64,000 nucleotides of DNA from Gracilaria vermiculophylla. Lineage: Eukaryota > Rhodophyta > Florideophyceae > Gracilariales > Gracilariaceae. The position numbers were made by a program, and so were the translations under genes. A model generated the notes under the pieces. That model ran no database searches. It saw only the letters and a list, made by a program, of their open reading frames with translations, and was not told the DNA's origin. The stretch covers positions 1,658,228 to 1,722,227 of the forward strand of contig JAHNZQ020003149.1 in NCBI GenBank assembly GCA_019155205.2, read 5' to 3'. Below, piece by piece: positions 47,762 to 59,688 of the stretch. Each line of letters begins with the position of its first letter. Within the stretch, counting starts at the first letter, position 1.

Positions 47762-48984
47762 GGTGGAATGTCACATGCAGGCAGCCGCGCGCGGCAGGGA
47801 CGGGGGCGCGAGAGCGGCGACGGATGGGAGTGGGGGCTTGGTCTGGGCGCGGACGGGGCTACGGGCGGTGCGGCAGCACACGTAACGATGCGTGCTGCGG
47901 ATTGGCCGCAAGTTGCAGGGGGGTTGACCTACAGCAGGCGTGGGACTTGGGGCGAGACACGGGCGCGCTTATTGATTGACGCGTTGCCGCAGATCAGGCG
48001 GCGGCGGTGTGCTGGCGGCGACAGGTGTGGTGGTGATGCTGACACTGCGCTTTGATCGTATCGTGTGCTTACATTGGGATCACCAGATCAGTGAGCCAAA
48101 TTGGTTCAAATTGGCTCAAATTGGCTCAAATTGGCTCGTGAGAACACAAAAAATGTCAAAAGCATTTGATGCGCGCATGTTTTGGTTTGCTCGTGTGCGG
48201 CAGTGGCGCTATACGAAATTGTGCGCTTCGAGTCTCAAAGCGCATAATTTGCAAGTTCGAGACACAAGTCACATGGCCACGTGCGCCAGGCGCACTGATG
48301 CGGCGCTGGCCGCGCTGATGTACCGGAGCAGGCGGTGGTTGAGAGATGCGCAACCTCGGGCGCAGTTGCCGAGACGTTTGGCGCACGACGTGGCTCCGCA
48401 ATCGTTAAAGAAAGAGACACGTTCGAGCAGTTGATGGAGCTCATCCGCTGGACGCACGCTGATTTGCGATCGAACCAATTTTGCACCGAACTGCACCCAT
48501 CACCAGCGCCGGAAGAGGTGCAGACGCGCTGTGGTGGAGTTGGCGCGCCCTTCAACGTTGTTGAAATTAACCACTGAGGCGGCAGTGCAGTCGCCGTGCA
48601 GGAGCTTTGGCGACGGCGCCACGCGCCGGACGGCGGACGATCGCGGAGGCAGCGGCTGACAGCCTCCAATGGGCGTCACAGCGCGGCAGTGCTGTTTCAA
48701 AAACGGCTCAATTTGGCAACGTGCCTTGAACGCCACGTAGACCGGCGCAAATCACAGCGCACCCGCAGCCTCGCGGTAGGCGCCACTCGTGGGGCGCCAC
48801 GCGCGATCCGCCGCGGCCGCGCGCACGGATCAACAGCGTAACGTCGTGTTCCGCCAAGGTGCGTGCCGCGGTTGCAAGGCGCGTACTAAAGCGCCGCGGC
48901 GCGCCCCGTGCGATGGCCCAAGGGCGGTAAGCGATCACCTCCAGACCCCCCCGCCCCCAACCCCCCCTCCCCCCCCAGCAAAAC
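47762..48984. other. GC-rich divergent intergenic region with 10-bp repeat
   Basis: Between the ERV-PDI gene (minus) and the Kazal-like gene (plus). No supported gene. Long open frames here reflect GC content. Includes the 10-bp tandem at 48097-48136 and C-runs just before ATG 48985. Confidence 0.55.
48097..48136 (+). repeat. Four 10-bp tandem repeats CAAATTGG(C/T)T
   Basis: Four head-to-tail copies of CAAATTGGCT (first copy CAAATTGGTT). The unit contains an inverted CCAAT (ATTGG), so this could be an array of CCAAT-factor sites in the divergent promoter (inference). Confidence 0.85.
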
Positions 48985-50352
48985 ATGCGTCTGCTGCTTG
49001 TGTGCGCTCTGCTTGCGGCGCGCCTGTTACCGGTGGCCTTGGCGCAGCGCTGCAACCTCATCTACTGCACGCGCTTCGGCCACCGCGCCGAGTGCGTGTT
49101 CCAGTCCGACTTCTTTCCGTGCGCGCTGTGGCACTCTCTTGAGACGCGCGTCAACCCCACGCTGTGCGATTCGGACTGCCCGCGCCAGTGCGAGCCTGCC
49201 GACCGCCGCCCCATTGCCTCCAACGGCAAGGTTTACTGCACCCAGTGCGCCCTGCAGTATGCTTCTTGCGAGTCGCGTTTCACCGTGTATGGTCCCGTTA
49301 ACTTTGGTGTGCCAACTGACCTTCCCGTCGCCTCGCTTGGCGTAGGTGTCACCCCACCGCCCACCCCGTCCCCCTCCTCCTTACCGCTGGCGCAGCCGAA
49401 CGGCCCCATGTCCGTCCCTGCGCTTGTCTCACTTCAACCTCAAGTCAACATGTCCGTAGGCCCTCTTGAAATCCCCATGCCCGCGCCCACTGCCATGCAG
49501 CTGTCCGTCGACATATTACCCGCGTCTCCGATCGATGACTTTCTAATGGACCAGTCTGACATCACGCAGCCACAGGTCACTCAAGCCGCACAAACTGAGT
49601 CCGACATGGCTGAGTCCCCGATGCCCAGCGCATGGGAAGACTATCCCGCACCCACCTTCGAGCAAGTCCCACTGTCCTGTCAAAGCGAACTCAACATCTT
49701 TGAGCGAGTACAGTGCTGCACCCAATTTGACATTGGCTGTCTTCAATCCGGCCAGAATTGCTCAACATCTGGTTCACTGTTCCCCCCGCTCCCATGTGCC
49801 AAAGGACTGCAATGCATCATATTCGACCCTGGTTTTCCGGCAGCAGACCGCCCCAATCGCGGCAACTGCAGGGCGCTCGACACTCCCGTTGAGAGCCCCG
49901 ACTCCGAGCAGCCGGAGCAAAGTCCGCTTGCCGCACCTGCACCGTCAGCCCAACTCCCGTTGGGTGCCTTCTGCAGTACACAAGGAGGCCTGTTCCCGAC
50001 TCCGCTGTGCCAATCCGGTCTCTTTTGCGACATCTTTGACCCTGGTTTCCCACCAGCGGACGTTGCCAACCGCGGTGTATGCCGCCCCGAAGGAAGCACT
50101 CCACTAACTGCCCCCGATCAATCGCCGTCGCCAGTTGTGCCCCTTGAGTGCCAGGGGGACGTGGGCGCCCTAGCGCTCCGAACGTGCTGCCTGCAAAACG
50201 GTGTGCGATGCCTGCGACGAGGCCAGTTGTGTTCCACTGCGGGTTCGCGCATTCCGCCGGTTCCGTGTGCATCAGGCCTCTCTTGCCGCATCTTTGACCA
50301 AGGCTTCCCCCCCGCCGACATTCCCAACCGTGGAGTCTGTCTAGAATCGTAA
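48985..50352 (+). CDS. Secreted Kazal-like protein with a repeated Cys module
   Basis: 455 aa from ATG 48985. A clear signal peptide (MRLLLVCALLAARLLPVALA) is followed by a Cys-rich region. Within it CDSDCPRQCEP and ASNGKVYCTQCALQYASC match the Kazal protease-inhibitor pattern, though one Kazal Cys is missing or shifted. After a Pro/Ser-rich linker come three copies of a module. Copies 1 (about 232-296) and 3 (about 388-453) have CxS or CxG, a CC pair, then STxGS, PPxPCxxGLxC, IFDPGFPxAD and PNRGxC. Copy 2 (about 325-367) lacks the first half. The linker between modules is Pro/Ser rich. This suggests an extracellular or cell-wall protein, possibly an inhibitor. The repeated module is not one I can name. 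Confidence 0.8.
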   Translation: MRLLLVCALLAARLLPVALAQRCNLIYCTRFGHRAECVFQSDFFPCALWHSLETRVNPTLCDSDCPRQCEPADRRPIASNGKVYCTQCALQYASCESRFTVYGPVNFGVPTDLPVASLGVGVTPPPTPSPSSLPLAQPNGPMSVPALVSLQPQVNMSVGPLEIPMPAPTAMQLSVDILPASPIDDFLMDQSDITQPQVTQAAQTESDMAESPMPSAWEDYPAPTFEQVPLSCQSELNIFERVQCCTQFDIGCLQSGQNCSTSGSLFPPLPCAKGLQCIIFDPGFPAADRPNRGNCRALDTPVESPDSEQPEQSPLAAPAPSAQLPLGAFCSTQGGLFPTPLCQSGLFCDIFDPGFPPADVANRGVCRPEGSTPLTAPDQSPSPVVPLECQGDVGALALRTCCLQNGVRCLRRGQLCSTAGSRIPPVPCASGLSCRIFDQGFPPADIPNRGVCLES

Positions 50353-53300
50353 CAAGTATGCCTCTCGAAAGAGCGCTGAAGCCCCTTTTTGGAATAGTCA
50401 CGGGGAAGGCCTCAAGTAACTATAGTTTGACGCATCTTGCGAGTACTGCGAATTTGAATTGCATAAATAGTCTTCATAACTTGGCTCCCGCACTATCGTG
50501 TAGGACGCGAAAGCGTCTCCCTTCACCGCGTTGCCCACAGCTGCGCGGCTTTCAAGTGAGGCGCTGCGTCAAAATAGCGCTTCTTTTCGCATCGTTTGAT
50601 AGCATTCGCATGTAAATCCTTTCCGGAATGGTTAGTCTCGAGTCCCGCTGCACGATTTCCGACACGGTTGCGAAACCGTCCGTTTCTCTTCGATGAGAAC
50701 AGTCCTCGTCGTGAACCGCTGAGTTTGTCGTTAATTTTTGCTCATACGAATCTGAGGGTGCCGTCAAGGAGACACCCCTTCGCTGGCCGGACCTCCCACT
50801 ATTACAAAAGACTTCGCAATGGCTCGTGCTTCTTTCTCTCCGGTGCCTACCATCCTGGCATGGAACTGCTGAAAGGCCGACATATTTGTTCGTCGACACA
50901 GATTGGAGATCTCATGCTGAATAAGGTAAAATGTTTTGGCATCTTTCTGAAACAAAAGTGAAAAGAGTCTATCAAAGGGATACTCTTTAGCCAACTCATG
51001 TCCATCGCGGGACCAGGGCTACGCTTCTTCTCGCGCGCCAACCCATGGGCCACACACAAGTTACGGTCAAAGGTAGAATTTCTTGATCATCCTGTTGAAG
51101 AAAGGGCGCAAGTCCACTTTCCTCGAGCATCAATCGGCTGATGACGGGCAGGACAACTGCATGTTCGATTGGATGAAGGACCACTGTCTCTTACGTGCAA
51201 TATTCATTTTGCTCCTTACGCTTGCGCTATGGTCTGCAGCCGCAGTGTTGCTATGGCTCATTGCAGTTTTCAAGAATTCCTCCCCTGTGTGCCGGGCGGG
51301 CAGGCGAGCGCTGCACACTTGTAGGCAGGCTTCCAGAATATTTTTTGCGGCCAAGTTTTGCTTTTACGGTAAGGGTCGTCCGCAGTAAGGGCTGTTCAGT
51401 TTATGTTTCAACATGTTGACGAAAAACAAATATATAAAACTGGCTGTAGGCCACTATGTCAGGACAGGCGGCCACGTCGAGTACGGCGGGGTCATCTTTC
51501 ACGCAGTCTTTGCAGCTGTGTTTTCACTCGCGCATGGTAGGTTACTTTCGTCAAACGCAAAAGGATTGAAAATATGAAAGCGCACAGAAGTTGTTGAGCT
51601 CTGATCTTTTTCATAGCGCGCTTTGAGAACTAGACATGTAGAGGAACAGTTTTGATAGGTATGATACAAAACCCTTACATCATGAGATGGTTATATACGT
51701 CTCCTTGCACGGGTCTTTTGTCCTGAGCAGTGCTTCCAGACAACGTTGTGTCATGCTTGCTAATATCAAATTCAAGCGCTGAAATGGTCTGTTCTGAGCG
51801 CTTTCTTCTTTAAGCAGAACTTCATCCAGCCAGATTCGGACCATTATCATCCAGATTGAACTCATGAGGAGCTTCTTCAAGATAGGCATCGTGAATTTGG
51901 CTGATTGCTGCATTTTTCTCATCTCTTTCGGATATATGGAAGGAAAACTCATACCGACAGACTTTTCATGCACAAAACCTCGGATACGCCAGAAAGATTC
52001 TTGCTACATCCACATATGAGAATCAAATACAAAATGGTATGTGTACCAATCGAGAAAACGCTAGGACCAAATTCAAAGGCTAGTAGACAAAAACTGAAAA
52101 ACATGATGGATCAGAGCTTCCTGTATCCGACGACTAAGAATAGCATTTGACCAAGTGTTGGTCTTCGCAGGAAATGTAGGATTTTTTTGCTTGGCGTTCG
52201 CGGTTTGTAAAAGGTGAACTTATGGAAAGCATGTATAAAGTTTACCACGATCGCTTTTTTGTTTCTCATCACCATCACCTGCACATTCTCTGCAAATTCG
52301 ATATAATCGATTCGTAAGTTCAAAAAACTGTCTGTTCCCAGCCTTTTTCGAAAACATTCATATGTTTGTCCATCTCTTTTTGATGTATACGATATTCCAT
52401 TTTTTGCCAGTCGTTGATGCATCAAGGTTTCGGTTCTGCTCACTATTCACCAGATAATGTGTTTAAGCTTTCAATAAGTCACTGAGACGCTCTTTGGCCA
52501 TTTTAGCTGCACGGGATATTTTCCATAGTTTTCTTGAAGAAGAGAGAAGATTGCACCAGTCATGGAAGCAAGAATCTGTCATGCTGAGCGACATTTACCA
52601 ACCACCTCCTTATCTTCTTGCTAGTTTAGGCTTTTGGAAAGTGTCTCTGGGATAACATTTTGATGTGCTTGACATGGAATAGAACTTGAGTTACGGCTAT
52701 AAAGCTATCTGCCGAAACTTGCACGCAGTTTTGAAGTGGCCACGGAATAGATGGTTATTATCAGCTCCGGAATGAGTAATTCTTTTTTTCTTTTCATTGA
52801 TTGATTTAAAGCAGGCTCTTTTGTGCGGTTAGTGTACTTTGCAGCCTTTGCCCAACGGATATAAAGGGAAAAAGATGATATTCCGATATGATGTAACGGT
52901 TTTATCAACAACATTGCCGACAGTTCCTTTTTCCCCTCACTATTGATGATGAATTTCGACTATTTATGAGCTGAATGAATTGCATGAGTAACAAGAACCA
53001 TCTTTTGATGATATTTAAGCGCCAAAAAGTATTGTTGTTAACCATTAGGGCCTGCTGAAAATTTATTTGTGAGGTTATACGTTAGAAAGAATGGCTCACC
53101 CAAGCGCACAAGAGTTTGATATTCAATGAGGACGAGAGTTTTTTTTTTTTCTGTGTGGCGGCTTGAGGAAGTTCGTGCTCCCTCCGTGCCTTGCAAGGGA
53201 TCCGCATCTAAAGATCCATCATTTTTTACAGGCTAAGGGCATCCCACGACGAGTTCTCCAAACCTGTTGGAGAGTGTATTTCCTAAACGCTCTGACACGT

Positions 53301-56061
53301 GGAGGGCCCTTCACCGTGTGACTCGCGAAGCGATGGTGCAGCTGTCATGCCTGCGTGCTTTCCGCCCAAATTGGACGTGTTGTCAAGCAGGAACGAACCT
53401 TACGATCACCATCGCTTCCTCCGTGTTTTGATTCCAGGTTGGGAGAGTGCTTTGGGTCTCGAGCATCCAAGCCCTTGTCATTCAATTTTTAACCCCCCCC
53501 CTTAATCCTTTTTTCCATGTTCCCTTTGGTGCCTTGCTCAACGCCAAGGGACCACAGTAACAAAGTAATGGGTTTCTCTGCAAGAGTTTTGCATTCATGA
53601 GCAAATAAGACCGTGATTTTTGCAGTTTCGTTCAGCACGGCTTTCACCTCAAAGCATACTAATGCATCCATTCCAGCTTCATATTCAGGTTTAATCGTCA
53701 CCGTGTTCGATCCGGGGCCGAGTCATTGGCGGCATACGAGAAATACCGCCACCGAACGCAGAAGCACCGAGAATATTTGTTAGGAGATGAGCTCCTCAGA
53801 AGGGGCTGCATAGTGCATGGCGCACCGTATAGCCCAGCAGCAAAGACATGGAATAATTGGAATGGAAAAACTGGGCGGAGAGTGCTGCCTCCGTCATGGG
53901 CGACCGTGGTCTGAGAACCCCCGGACCCGAAATGGCAGTGAGACGGGGCACGGCAGGGGACTGAATGCCCCGGTCCTGCCACAGCGGGATGGAACTGTGG
54001 AGTCCAGAGGAGTGCTCAAATCGATCACAACACGGTAGGATTGGCGGGGAAAGTCAAGCCCATCGTCCTGAGACAGCGGGATAAGATCGCAGGGCCCGAA
54101 TCGGTTTCCAGGTCCGCAGTTTTCTTTTTTCTCTGTTTCAGATTTCTGTACGGAGGTGGATAATGCGATGTGTGTGCTTTTGGCGCTTCTGGGGTGGTAC
54201 CAAGCCAATGGCACGAAGATTCCAAAGACAGAGTGCAATACGAGGATGAAATGGCGTCGTCTCTCATTGTTCTCCACCTCACTGTCATCACCTGGCACAA
54301 AAGCCCATCTAATTGCAATCTTCTATGATCATATTCCTATCAGAGCATGTTAAACATATTACACACACAAATTGTACTTCATTTGCTTAATTTAAACGGA
54401 GTCTTAACGTTTTTCTCATTCCAGAACCTAACGTATGTTCTTTTTCAAACCTATAGATTCAAATAACTCAAAACTGGTTCTGCTTCGCTTGTCTAAAGGA
54501 ATGAAATTTGTTGCCGGCCAAGGTTACAACAGCAGATCTTCTTTGTCTTCTTCAAGGGATTGAAATGTTTTATATGAGATTACATAATCACATGTTAGAG
54601 CCCTTCCTTCGTTAGTCGTTGTGTAACGGTACGAGTGCACTTGTAATCTGATGGGTAGATTGCCAAAATCGGCTCCGTCAATTGCAATCATGCTTACCGA
54701 GAGCAATCATTGATTGCAATCTTTATGACGGCAATGAACTGCAATACCATCTCACTGTACACAAGCCTGTCTGCTTTGTTCGTGAACTTATATGACATAT
54801 TTTTAAAGGTAGTCAGATTCTAATGTCAACGAGGTCATGACTCCCATCGCATGTTCCGCTGTGACTGACGTGATGCTAAAGGCAAGATAAAAGAAGCCAT
54901 GTGGCAGAATAGAGATTACAGAGAAAACGTAGCCACGCAGGGAGAAGAACAAGCGTCACCGCTTCATCGCTTTCGCTGGCGGATACACAAAACGGCAAAC
55001 CCAACCAAAGGGGGTTCCGTGCGACACGTGAGCCTTGCAGGCTTTTGTAAACTCTGCACTCTAGTCAAATTGGGGAACATAAAGTGGCTCGAAATGGATA
55101 ACTCGCACTTTCAAGCAATTCATTGATTCGAGAAGTCGTTGAATGCAACAACTTGTGCAGTGTTTCAATGACTCCGCAACAGAGCCCAACTTTGGCCTTG
55201 AGGACACCTTGTGAAAGGCCGCTCGTATGAAGAGGGAAGCGTTTTCACGGACTCGCCAGAAGGATGGAAATCTTTAGAACAACAGAAGCCGGTAATCGGG
55301 GAAGAGGGGAGGAGGGACGTTCATGAAAAGAATGTTGTTAACAATTCTCCGCCACGTTTCTTCGTCTATTGGCGCTGTGGTGCGCGTAGTGCGGAACCGG
55401 AACCAACGCAACATGAACCCTCAATTACAAAACAAAAGAATGTTGAGAGGGAAAGTGACTTGAATGACTTTCAACAGCTCTTCCCCATTCAAAAGTTTGT
55501 GAGTGATTGCAAGTTCCGCAATCGCTCACGTTCAAGGTGGGATGAATGCAAAGCTTGCTCTACACAGATGCAAAGTATGCATGGCGAGAAGAAAAAAAAA
55601 GAACCAGAAGAGAACGGCAACTTTCACGAAACGGCAGCGAGCGCAGAATTTTTGTTATATGTCCGCTTGTCAACGTGATATGTTCTTGAACAATTTGGTG
55701 GCGATTGAAAACGCAGGGCGAGCGTCGGGTTGCATCTGTTACTCAACTCACGCGTGAGAAAGGGCACGAAGCTCGGTGGCGACATGCGCGGCACTGAAGT
55801 GCTATTCTCGCACTCAAGGGTGTAGAGCGTGTGGAGAGCTTCTCCTAGTGGGCGCATTACCGCAGCGGGGGAGGCTCGGCGCGGTGCAGTAAATGGTTGA
55901 TGAAGGGGGTCAGGAAATCGATGGTAGAGCTCCGTGGGGAGGGAGGGGGGGGGGGGAAAGGGGCCGGTGGAGGAAGGGGCCGGGGGGGAATTGAAAAGCG
56001 GTGTGAAAGCGCAGCTGCAGACTGCGGGGGAGTTTACGCGCGGGTTTCGATGCGCACCAAC
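50353..56061. other. 5.7-kb gene-poor region
   Basis: No gene is supported. Open frames are short, overlap on both strands and lack conserved motifs. 50.4-53.3 kb and 54.3-55.2 kb are AT-leaning; 53.7-54.1 kb is locally GC-richer. A purine-rich G-run flank (55930-55995) marks entry to the second GC island. Diverged repeats cannot be excluded. Confidence 0.55.
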
Positions 56062-56521
56062 TCACTGCGAAACGTCTGCGCCAAAGGCGAACTGGGTGCC
56101 ATTTCCATTGTCGCGCACGTCGCCGCGGCGATCGGCGGGCGGATGGTCAGCGGGCGGCGGCTGCGCGAAGAAAGAGTGCACGAAGGCGGCCAGCAGGCGC
56201 AGGGCGGCGACGAGGCGGGCGCGCAGCGCCGAGGGCGCGGCGGGGGCGGCAGGGGCGGCGGGCGGGGGCGGCAGCGACACGACGAGGGTGGCGGCCGGGG
56301 CGAGCGACAGGTCGGCCAGGGGGAGGCGGTCATCGGCGGGGCGCAGCTCGGCAAACGGGGGCGTGGCGCGGGTGAAGCGCAGATGGTGCGGGGCGGCGCG
56401 CAGGATGGTAGCGACTCGGGCGCGGACGCGTGAAAACGGGGCGGCCGGCGGGAAGGACAGTACGCGGGCGTCTCCGGAGGGCAGGCGGACGCGGAGCGCG
56501 AGTGCAGATGACGCGGGCGCA

Positions 56522-56567
<46 letters not shown>

Positions 56568-56947
56568 ACGGCGCGGATGGGATCGGGGCCGAGGGCAACG
56601 GCGACGGCGACAAGGACGCGGATGAAGGCAAGGCGGCAAGCAAGGTGTTGGGCGAGACGTAGCCGGATCGGCAGAGCAGGGTGCTCCAGAGGGCGCGGCG
56701 GCGCGCCAGCAGCAACAGCACGGGCGGGTGCGGCGGGAGCGAGAGAGCGGCGGCGGCCAGGACGCGGTGCAGCGCAGGCGGCGGGGCGGGGTGGCGCGCC
56801 AGCACGCAGCGCGCGCGCGCGGCGTGCAGCGCGGCGCACACGCGGCGGTCGGCGAACAGGACGCGGTGCAGGCAGCGCGTGGCGCAGCGCGCAAGCAGCT
56901 GGCGGGACGGCGACAGCGACGGCAGCGGCGGCAGCGGCGGCGCAGCG

Positions 56948-56980
<33 letters not shown>

Positions 56981-57138
56981 GCGTCGGCGTCGGCGGTGGG
57001 CGCGGCAGCGTGCGCGGCGGCGTCCAGGACGGACGTGGGCGGGTGCAGCAGCACGAGCAGCAGCTGGTCGGCGGCGTCGGCGGCGTCGGCGGCGTCGTGG
57101 TCGGGCAGCGTGGTGTGCCACTGCACGCGGGTGGCCAT
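56062..57138 (-). CDS. UAS-UBX domain protein (FAF/UBXD8-like Cdc48/p97 cofactor)
   Basis: 358 aa from ATG 57138. The frame is open upstream to 57297 but without an ATG. Residues about 26-168 follow the thioredoxin-like UAS pattern: LLLVLLHPP, later ARCATRCLHRVLFADRRVCAAL, RARCVLARH, PPVLLLLARRRALWSTL and VSPNTLLAAL. An (Asp-Ala)n insert lies at about 50-66 and an (Ala-Pro)n linker at 191-209. Residues about 213-289 form a UBX domain (ALRVRLPSGDARVLSFP, then TPPFAEL, DDRLPLADLSLAPAATLVVSL). UAS-UBX proteins recruit Cdc48/p97 to ubiquitin, lipid droplets or ERAD. The canonical FPR loop of UBX is not obvious. Extreme Ala/Arg/Pro bias reflects the GC island. Confidence 0.78.
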
Positions 57139-57324
57139 GTGGGTGTCGGGGTGGGAGGCGGCACGCGCGGCGTGGGCGGCGGAGGGCGGGGGAGGACGCG
57201 ACGCGACGCGACGCGAGGCGAGGCGCGGCGGGGCGACGGGGGAGACCGCGGGGCGCTGCGCAACGTGAGCAGCTGACGGCACACGTTTTACAGCCAAAAA
57301 AGTTATGGGCGGCAGCTAAATGTG

Positions 57325-57888
57325 TCAGTAGTCAAAGTAGGGCGGGCGGCGCAGGAAGCCGTCGTCGGCGGACGGGCGCCCCGGGACGATGTGCGGCGAG
57401 GCGGGCGGCGACACAAACGGGTTGCGGGACGCGGACGACGGCGGGCGCACGGCCGACCACTCGACAAACGGATCCGAGATGAGCTGCTCGCCGCGGAGGC
57501 GCGCGCGCTCGACGCGCACGAAGCGCGCCACGATGGGCGCGGCGTCGGGCAGCGGGGGGGTGTCTGCGGGCGACGCGGCGGCGGCGGGGGGCGGCGCGGC
57601 GCGCGCGCGCGGGACGGGCACGGGCTGCGAGCGCGGGGCACACAGCCGAAGGCGGCGCACGGTGCGCGCGTAACAGTCGTGCACGGCGGCGCGGTCGTCC
57701 GCGGGGGCGCTGAGCGCGGACAGCGCCGGCGCGGACGCGGCGTACGGCAGCGACGGCGGCGGGTGCGGCGGCGGCGCGCGCGGCGCGGCGAAGCACGCGC
57801 CGTCGGGCTGCGAGCGCGGCGACTGCGGCAACGGCAGCGAGAAGGGCGACAGCGGAGTGCGCGCGGGCAGCAGCGCGCGGCGCGACAT
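57325..57888 (-). CDS. Unknown Pro/Ser-rich protein
   Basis: 187 aa from ATG 57888. Pro/Ala/Ser-rich N-terminal two thirds are followed by a more specific C-terminus (PLPDAAPIVARFVRVERA, RGEQLISDPFVEW, NPFVSPPASPHIVPGR) ending PPYFDY. The C-terminus is unlikely to arise from GC bias alone, so I favour a real gene. Short S-P and NPF-like motifs might be phosphorylation or EH-domain sites (inference). No domain recognised. Immediately upstream is a G-rich minisatellite on the plus strand. Confidence 0.5.
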   Translation of the reverse strand: MSRRALLPARTPLSPFSLPLPQSPRSQPDGACFAAPRAPPPHPPPSLPYAASAPALSALSAPADDRAAVHDCYARTVRRLRLCAPRSQPVPVPRARAAPPPAAAASPADTPPLPDAAPIVARFVRVERARLRGEQLISDPFVEWSAVRPPSSASRNPFVSPPASPHIVPGRPSADDGFLRRPPYFDY

Positions 57889-57913
57889 GGCGGGCGAGCG
57901 GTGGGCGTGCACG

Positions 57914-58016
57914 CGGGCGGCGGGCGGCGGGCGGCGGGCGGCGGGCGGCGGGCGGCGGGCGGCGGGCGGCGGGCGGCGGGCGGCGGGCGGCGGGCGGCGG
58001 GCGGCGGGCGGCGGGC
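57914..58016 (+). repeat. G-rich 7-bp minisatellite (GGCGGGC)
   Basis: About 14 copies of a 7-bp unit with three-G runs every 7 bp. Such spacing can form G-quadruplexes. It lies just upstream of the ATG at 57888 on the minus strand, probably in the promoter or leader. Confidence 0.9.
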
Positions 58017-59616
58017 AGAGGGCAATCGGGGCGGCGGCGGCGGCGACGACGGCGGCGGCGGCGAGCGACGACAGCGACGGCGGCGGCGTCGGCTGCGGCG
58101 GCGGGCGACTGCGGCGGCGGCGGGAGGTGGGGGGGTGCGGCGCTTAAGCGCGGGGCAGAGGGCGCGCGGCGCAGCGGCGTCGCGCTGGCGGCGGTGGCGC
58201 GGGGCGCGCTGGCGGCGTGGCGGGGGGGGGGGGGGGCGGGCGCTGCTTCCACCCGCCGCCGCCGCGCGCTGCGCGCCCCGCGCCCAATGGCACCAATGGA
58301 CAAGGCGCAAAAAACGGGCGCATCGCGCGCGCGCGCCAACGCGCGCTGCTTATCGAAACACGCCGCACGCGCGCTGCATATATACAACCAATCACATGAG
58401 CCGAACACACGCGCTCGCCGCTCGGCGGCAACGTGATTCGACGTGCACGTGCACCGCGCGCACGCGCTCATTGCTTGCGCCGCGGCGCCGCGCAGAAGCC
58501 TTCGCCTCGCGCTCGCACCAACCAACAACCGCAACCACAACCGTTTTGTGTGCGCACACGCCCGTGGCGCAGTGAACGCCCGCGCAGCCGAGCTGTTTTC
58601 GGCTTGCTAGAAACCTTGCCCGCACAAAATCACATTCAATCAACAAAATCACACCTGCGTCTGCATCACATTCATCACATGCATCGCAGGCATCACATGC
58701 ACCCTGTAACCTATCTCCCCGTGCCACGCCCTACTTGTTTTAAAGTATACAGCGTCCAAGGCAACACCGCTTCGAAACTCCCATAGTCTGCCAACTATTG
58801 CATTGCTGTTGTCGCTCAACAAAGCGCACATATTCATGTGAAACATCATCAGAAAAATGCACAAACATCCGTTCCACTCCCTTCAAAAAATGAAAAAAAC
58901 ACATTTTTCCGTTTTTCTGCCACACACTCTCTTCCCACATTTGTCTTTCCGCATTTTGCAATGAGTAAACGCTTGCCCTACTTTAAAAGTATTTGACGCC
59001 TTGAGCTGGTAAACAAACCGTATAAGCACTTCTTGCTTTCGAAACTTCCCACAACATTTCACCATGAACACACATTTTTCAAATCTACCTTTTTAGCACC
59101 AATATTCAAACCATAGTAATCAGTATTGATTCTGTATGTATCACCCACACGTCTTTTAATGCACTTGCCAGAAACAAAACCACTGTGTCATTAGAAAGCC
59201 CATCGTCTTCAAAAATCTATCAATAGATTTACTTCAACCGATTTTGCTTGCATAAAAAGCTGCAGCAAATAAGCATTCGATCAAATGCTATGCTTATATT
59301 TTTTTCATATATGGTGTTGTATACCTATTTTGCAATCTTTGCTTTATTTCTTGCTTTACACGTCCTGTCTGTCGAGTGAATAATATGTTTCTTTTTTCAA
59401 ATGTTTTTCGGTTCTATTCTACTCTCTGAGGGTCGTCATATGACTCCTTGAAATTTTGAAAACCGGAAATCATGAATCAGGACAAAGTCATGAATTTCCA
59501 AATTTCTATCACGATTTCGTTCTAGGTGTTGGTATGGTAAAAGTGAAACAATTATTTGAACTGCCCACTACGGTGCCAAAAAGTACCATTTCAAGGCATT
59601 TTGAGGATCTCAGGTT
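58017..59616. other. GC-island edge and AT-rich intergenic region
   Basis: GC-rich to about 58600 (including a G14 run at about 58221-58234), then AT-rich. A TATATATA-like stretch at about 58378-58384 next to CCAATCACATG could be a promoter for the minus-strand gene, but it lies nearly 500 bp from its ATG. No gene supported. Confidence 0.5.
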
Positions 59617-59688
59617 GTGAGCTCCTCCAGTTCATGCCCTTCCCCCGCGAAGCACGAGAAAGTTGTAACATTTACGCAGTCAAGAGAC

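Noticed and set aside
53690..53720. GTTCGATCC resembling a tRNA T-arm
   Set aside because: The flanking bases do not form a T-stem, and no A box lies upstream at the expected distance.
50353..56061. Various ORFs of 60-155 codons
   Set aside because: No conserved motif, frequent overlap on both strands, no promoter-like signal and no consistent codon pattern.
58375..58395. TATATATA plus CCAATCACATG as a promoter for a plus-strand gene
   Set aside because: No plus-strand gene follows within a reasonable distance; for the minus-strand gene it is nearly 500 bp away, so the assignment is too weak.
55897..58575. Long plus-strand and extra minus-strand ORFs in the second GC island
   Set aside because: They overlap the UAS-UBX and C-terminally specific frames and are of monotonous Arg/Ala/Gly composition, so are shadows.
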